Shown: piece by piece, positions 58,453-64,000 of the stretch
How the letters are laid out: the number at the start of each line of letters is the position of its first letter
Position numbering within the stretch: position 1 is the first letter of the stretch
NCBI GenBank assembly: GCA_050084985.1
Contig: JBITNC010000001.1
Location: 13,144,001-13,208,000 of the forward strand
DNA: 64,000 bases
Source: Nageia nagi
Lineage: Eukaryota; Pinophyta
Direction: 5' to 3'
The notes under the pieces: generated by a model
What the model was told of the DNA's origin: nothing
What the model saw: the letters and a program-made list of their open reading frames with translations, nothing else
The model's database searches: none
Made by a program: the position numbers and the translations under genes

Positions 58453-61400
58453 CTTGATGATATATGTTCATAGATGGTTGGAAGCCTTTCAATATCCTTT
58501 AAATCCTTGCTCTTTCTGGGAAAGTTAGAAACCCTCATATTTAGTTCATTAATATTGGAAAATTACTTGGAAAAAATGCATTCTTTCATAACTTATGTGG
58601 GATATATATTGAGACCGTGGCATTGAGAAAAAATACATTGTTCATAATCTGTACGGAAAATATTTTGAGACTGTAAAATTATTCCTTCGTGTTTCCAATT
58701 TAAAGTTGTTGATAAACTCATCTTGAGTGGTTGAGCACACAGAGTTGACTGAAAAAGAAAATAAGCAGTGTTAACTTGCTGCAGAGTTTTTACCGAGTAT
58801 AACTAGTGTTTGTTGAGTATAATTCATGTGTTCAAGTTAAAAAAAGAAGCAGCATAGCATGTGTGAAGTAGGTGAATACTATTGCATCATATTCATAAAG
58901 TATATTCTATGATGATGATGCTTTCCAATTCATTGCATGTATTTATGTTTTTTTTATGTCTGCTAACCAGATTTGTCACAGAATGAGAAATTACCTTATC
59001 TTGTGTTGAAAATTTAAAGACATTTTTTAATCCATTGCATTCTTTTTTTTGTTTGTGTTTGAGCGAATTAGTAATACTAATGTTATTGTACATGCTCAAA
59101 GTACCAAAGTATACAGGAGATACTACGTTTCTGTAAGAAATGAAGTCATAACCTCTTCTACTTCCTGGTTGAATGTAGGGTTCTACCATTTAATCTTCTT
59201 ACAAAAACTGCAACAACGCATTCCTACTGCATTCTCTTTGTTGTACTCGTCTTTCTTTATGGCTCTGAGGAGTCGTTGCAAAGTAATGTGACTCTGGTTC
59301 AAGCCTGTATGCATTCAGGGAACTTAGAAAACCTACATTTGAAGTTAACATATTAGTGTCATGGGCTTATGAACAGCCTGAGAGCTGCAGAATTTGCACT
59401 GATATTGTGAGTATATTTATGTAAGTTTATTTACTAAAATAAAGGGTTATTTAAAACCTCCCTTGAACCCATCCATCCTAACAAAGAGACAAAACCAAGA
59501 TTTAACATATTATCACCACCAACTATATAGATACCCATGTATGGTCTAAAATGGAGGTGATTGAAATCATGGGTTGCATGCTCCAACATGAGTACTATTT
59601 ATTTGGTAAACACCAAAGTAATGTTCTACTAATAAACCTTAATAAATGTAAATACTAACTTTTACTACTAAATTTGGATTAATTAGAGAACATTTCCCCT
59701 GTAATCCAAATTTTGTACATTCCAAAGGTTATAGCAAAACAAGGATGATTATTCAGGCTCCATAGGTGTAGTGAAGTAACATGCTGGTCCAATTTATTAT
59801 CCTGCCACCTGAGATAATGTCTTGAAAAGCAACCTTTACCATATTGAAAACAGAATCATTTGTGCTTCTTGACCCTCTGCAATGTGAAGTATAACACATT
59901 TTAATTTATCTTGAGCTCTCACTAAATAACCCGTGCTGTTGGATTTTTCAAAAAACAACCAATTCCTACACTTAAATACTGACAAAATTTACTAATGGAT
60001 CTACTCATGATTTGATCCTCATGAACATCAATAGTCCACATCTTTGAGGTTTTCACAGGCAGACCCCCAACTTTTTCTATTGAGCTCCAAAAATATTATG
60101 AGGCTACATCCGCCTTTATTCATCTTATAACATAATTGATATAGTGTACAAAAACATTCAATCACTTACAAGAAAACAAAGAAACATGGTTGTTCATTGT
60201 GCGAATTACATGAGCACACCACAATAATGTAAAAGGAAAATATGATGAGGCTTTTTTTGACACATGTTTTACCCTACTTTAAACTACCTTCCTGGAATAT
60301 TCCGACTTTCAAAAAGCATTCTTGTTGGAGTGTTGCTTTCCACATCCAACATCATCACCATCATCAAATTTGTTGAGGGCTTACTCACCGTTGTCACTGT
60401 CAGCAAAATATGCGGAATCATATCTTGGACATCCATTTGCATAATAGACAAAAGTACTGCACTTGAAACATTTCACCATTTTCTTGAGCTCCAGACATCC
60501 TTCCGCAGTCAATTTTCTTCTATGAGAATTACCAATTCTTTTGTGCCTTGTTGGCTTGAATTGGCAATTAAGGCATCCTCTTCAATGGATTTTTCCTTTA
60601 TCTGAGGTTTCATGGTATAATGTTAAATCAGCAGTTCCGTGTGCTTGTCAAACTTTACATGTAGCTTGTTTGAAAGCTCTACCATTTAGAAAAAAATATT
60701 ATATGAATCAGTTAAACCATTTAATGCCATGGTTATGATTATGTCTTCATATAGAGCTGGAATAGTCTATTTGACATTTCTTTATTTGGAGACAAGTATT
60801 TTAAAGAGTGGATAGGTACTTGTGGATTAACACTTTCTGTGAGCTTTTGATTGCCCTCTAGAGTGGGATCTTTTTGTACTTTGGCTGCTTGTCATAGACA
60901 TCCACCAATGTAAATGAGGCCTCTACATCCGTCTTGGGCCCTTGGCAGAGTCAATGTGTACAAGTATTCAGCAGAACATCAACTCTGTATTAGTTTCGAA
61001 CCCTTGTTTTTGCTATGAAGAATAGCTCTCTCTTTGCTGCCATGTCGGAAGATTCCGCTCTTCATCTTTGACCACAGACGATCATCCATTGAATGATGAG
61101 GATGTTACATAAACAGTTTCCAATCCTTGTAGTTGGAACCAGTTAGTTTATCAGATTCAGATAATGGCAATTGTATTTTAGACATTTCGGATTATAAACT
61201 TGACTCTGACTTCATTCACAGCTGAAACCTTGATTTATGACACTTAACAATATTAATTGACATCAGTGACACAAACATTTTAGATTCTTCATTCACAATG
61301 ATGCATAATCTTGGCAATCCAACAACATTAATTTAATAGTATTTTCCAACTCTATATGCTTGTGTTTTCTGTAATTTTCTTTAAACTTTCTGAGAAGCTC

Positions 61401-63082
61401 TACACAAAAGGCATATGTTTATCTGTGGCTCAGCAGGTATGAAATGATGTAGAGATAATCGCACTGTTCATTTATTTGCTAAAGATTGGACTCTCTTTTT
61501 ATACTCTCTGGTTTTTCAAAGTAGTACTTCTGCTTACAAAAGTACATGTATATCTTAAATGCATTTAGGATGTTGATCTCAAAACAATTGCATAGAGTTC
61601 ACTCTAATCATCAGATGTTCATATTATAAATACTACAAGTCTCAAAAAAACATGTCCTGCCTCAAAACAAGAAATGTTCCTTTGCTTTTTGTGCTTCGTA
61701 AGTGGATGAGCGTGCAATCATAAAATTATCATTTCATATGATCAGTCTAAGTTCTTTGACCTACTGACAGAATCTTGTGATAAAGTAGGCGAGGGTAAAC
61801 AATGCAGTTCTTCATACATAAGGTGTGGAAGAGAACTTTGGGTAATGAAATTCAACAGCATGAAATTTGGTGGCAGAATAGCCTGCATCAAAAGAGATGT
61901 AGCATAGACTAAGGGAGATCTGCTTTTCTGTCCTATATGCTTGGAGTGTCTGATTATTGCAGCAAGGGATTTCGCATTGTCCTTCCATAGTTTATTTACC
62001 CTTGTTTTGTGGAGGTTCATTAAATGCTCTATATCTATATCCTAAGTATGTGTTCAAAACTTGCTTTGGAAAGCTAACTAGCATGGTGTTGATAGGGTGG
62101 GTACTGGTTTGAAGAGAAATGGTTGAGTTAAAATTGGAGATTGGCACCCTTTATTTGAAATCCAAATATGAGTGGATCTTATGTGACTAGGAGCCACAAT
62201 CAGTTTTTTATTTATTTTGCTGAAGAATGGTGGCATAGGATTTACATCAATATAAATTTATTGAAATAGTGCATGTGATCCCTTAATTCGTGCTTATTAA
62301 AGTGATTAAACCTAATCATCTGTATTTTATTTTCAGAAATTCATTTCTCACCTTTTCAAAACTTAGCAAAACATTAATAACAGAAAAATTTGACCAAATC
62401 ATTGTTTAAAATACATTGGTCAGTTTCTCCTAGTTTAAAAAATATTAAAGTGACTTTTTAGATGCTAAATACGTCATCCTCAGGTATTCTTTTGTGTTTT
62501 CTATTGCAAAAGCATGCAAAGGAGTGTTGAATATATTAATGTTATCATACAGTATTCTCCTTACATTCAGTTGCTCTGTGGCTGGTCATGGAAGTTAAGC
62601 TCAAATGTAGCATCCATATTATGGAAATCTTGCACCCTCTTATTGCAAGCCACACATCAAAGGGACTCCACTATTGTCATGTGTTTGCTTTGCATATCTT
62701 ATGTTACTCACAATTTGTACAATGACAAATGTCGAACAACTAGTGACATTTTTTGATCTTGAAATGTCCTCACTCAGATGATTGTGATTATTATTTCTTA
62801 TGTAAGTGGCAGAATTGATAGCATAATTATGGTTTGCCACCATGTTTTAGAAATTGAACTGTACAGAAAATATTAGTGATATTTGATTTAGCCTCATTTG
62901 GAAAATTATTGTTTCTCTGTTTACCATGTTTTTAAAAGAGATAGATGGTAGGAATACTAATATTCTGTTTTCGTTGCTCCAGTGATCTCTAAATTCAAAA
63001 GGTATAGTGTAAATAAATAGTCTGCAGTGCTCATAATTTCTTTCATTTTTTTAATACAATGAACTATGGATGTGGTTGACAG

Positions 63083-64000
63083 AAAAGAAGATGGAGAGGT
63101 TTCTGGAGCAGTTTCTGGTGTTTTGGGGCAAAGCAACAAGCAACGCGAATTAATCCAGAAAGAAATGTACCAGGAAATGTGTCTCAACCGGTAGATGCTG
63201 GTAATCCATCAACAACATTGTCTTTGTCCATATTAGCACCCCCCTCTTCGCCTGCTTCAATTCTGAATTCAAGCAATCCATCTTCGGTACAGTCTCCTGC
63301 TGGATTCTTCTCTCTTTCTGCAATATCAGCAAGTGTATATTCACCTAGTGGATCTACATCAACAATGTTTATCACTGGACCATATGCACATGAGACCCAA
63401 CTGGTGTCACCTCCTGTTTTCTCAACACTCACTACAGAACCATCTACAGCTCCTTTCACTCCACCACCCGAGTCTGTTCATCTTACCACCCCCTCTTCAC
63501 CAGAGGTGCCTTTCGCGCAGCTATTTGCATCTTCTTTAGATGCCAAAAGTGCTGCAAAAAAGAATGGTTTGACATTGGCTTCTCCTCTTACTTCACCACG
63601 CTATGTTGCAAATAAAGATCTTCAGGCTGCGTACCAGCTATATCCAGGCAGCCCTGCCAGTCATCTCATATCACCAAAATCAGCAGTTTCTGGATCGGGT
63701 ACCTCTTCTCCATTTCCTGACTTGGAATTTCCTGCACGGTGGAGCACACATTCTGGTCAAGAATCTCTTTTCCCGAAATATGACCCATCAAAGATATTTA
63801 ATCTTGATAAGGTACCACCAAGAACTTTGATATTGTCACAAGATTCAGAGGCTTCTTGCCTTGGCACATCGGAGGGGTTCCGTTTAGATACAGCAAAGTG
63901 GATATTCCAGTCTAATATCCACAGTGGAATTGAACAATATAACTCTACTTCACTATCAGATTTGTGTTGTTTTAGTGGTGAAGACATGCAACAAAAGAGG
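63083..64000 (+). CDS. Hydroxyproline-rich glycoprotein family protein, exon 2 (continues past window)
   Basis: 306 codons, open to the window end, giving protein residues 34-339. It starts with a basic, Trp-rich patch (KRRWRGFWSSFWCFG, residues 34-48) typical of the family. Then come PPSSPAS (86-92), ITGPYAHETQLVSPPVFS (130-147), EPSTAPFTPPPE (152-163), SSPEVPFAQLFASSL (171-185), YPGSPASHLISP (220-231) and GSGTSSPFP (237-245). These blocks occur in the same order in Arabidopsis At5g52430-type proteins. The protein is rich in Ser, Pro and Thr and has no membrane segment or signal peptide in view. The C-terminus and any later exons lie outside. Function unknown; the proline content could mediate protein contacts. 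Confidence 0.9.

Larger units (their letters stand above)
55549..63082 (+). other. Intron 1 of the host gene (7534 bp)
   Basis: It runs from donor CAG|GTTTTT to acceptor GTTGACAG|AAAAGA in phase 0 and joins the two parts of one conserved protein. It starts with a decayed tandem array (55590-57265), then a GC-rich stretch (57290-57650) and repeat-like sequence to about 58455. The remaining 4.6 kb (58456-63082) hold only short chance reading frames and no recognised gene or exon. Confidence 0.8.

Noticed and set aside
58893-62843. Intronic frames of 65-113 codons
   Set aside because: No recognisable domain or conserved splice context; they lie between exons of one conserved protein.
62957-63987. 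Minus-strand frames opposite exon 2
   Set aside because: They mirror the Ser/Pro-rich coding strand; the plus frame has the conserved family motifs.

Overview
This is plant nuclear DNA: a retrotransposon-rich, very AT-rich intergenic tract followed by the 5' part of one host gene. There are no bacterial operons, rRNA, tRNA or CRISPR features. The old Ty3/gypsy remnants are full of stop codons and almost free of CG dinucleotides, and the host gene has a 7.5-kb first intron. Together these suggest a seed plant with a large, slowly purged genome, possibly a gymnosperm. That is inference; no marker fixes the species.

Layout. (1) 1-1133, minus: a decayed gag with its primer-site region and probable LTR (element F). 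(2) 3.6-8.8 kb: element B, with an LTR (8154-8817) and gag on minus and a plant mobile domain (PMD) pseudogene on plus, antisense to the gag. (3) 8.8-26.3 kb, plus: element A, a Tat-like Ty3 element with related LTRs at 10066-11090 and 25515-26327, a pol with RT, two RNase H regions and integrase, an extra sense reading frame, an antisense PMD pseudogene and a repeat-bearing 3' UTR. A second 3' UTR copy lies left of the first LTR. (4) 14005-17305: a young, nearly intact, gag-only LTR retrotransposon (TR-GAG type) inserted in element A's integrase with a 5-bp target duplication. (5) 27159-33313, minus: element D, a gypsy element with both LTRs and an initiator-Met-type primer site, splitting older plus-strand gypsy sequence (element E, pol to about 36.9 kb). 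(6) 37.3-41.4 kb: unrecognised coding-like sequence. (7) 43797-54413, minus: element C, with LTRs, gag and an antisense PMD pseudogene but no pol seen; it is itself invaded by a 0.95-kb inverted-repeat DNA transposon (45173-46120).

From about 54.9 kb base composition changes. Exon 1 (55450-55548) and exon 2 (63083 to the window end) encode a homologue of the plant hydroxyproline-rich glycoprotein family proteins of the Arabidopsis At5g52430 type. The intron starts with a decayed tandem array of about 167-bp units and carries a GC-rich insert.

The most unusual pattern is that three separate LTR-retroelement remnants (A, B, C) each carry a PMD gene antisense to and convergent with gag/pol, on the 3'-LTR side. 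The best-preserved element is the TR-GAG, whose LTRs differ by one inserted base and whose gag frame is open.
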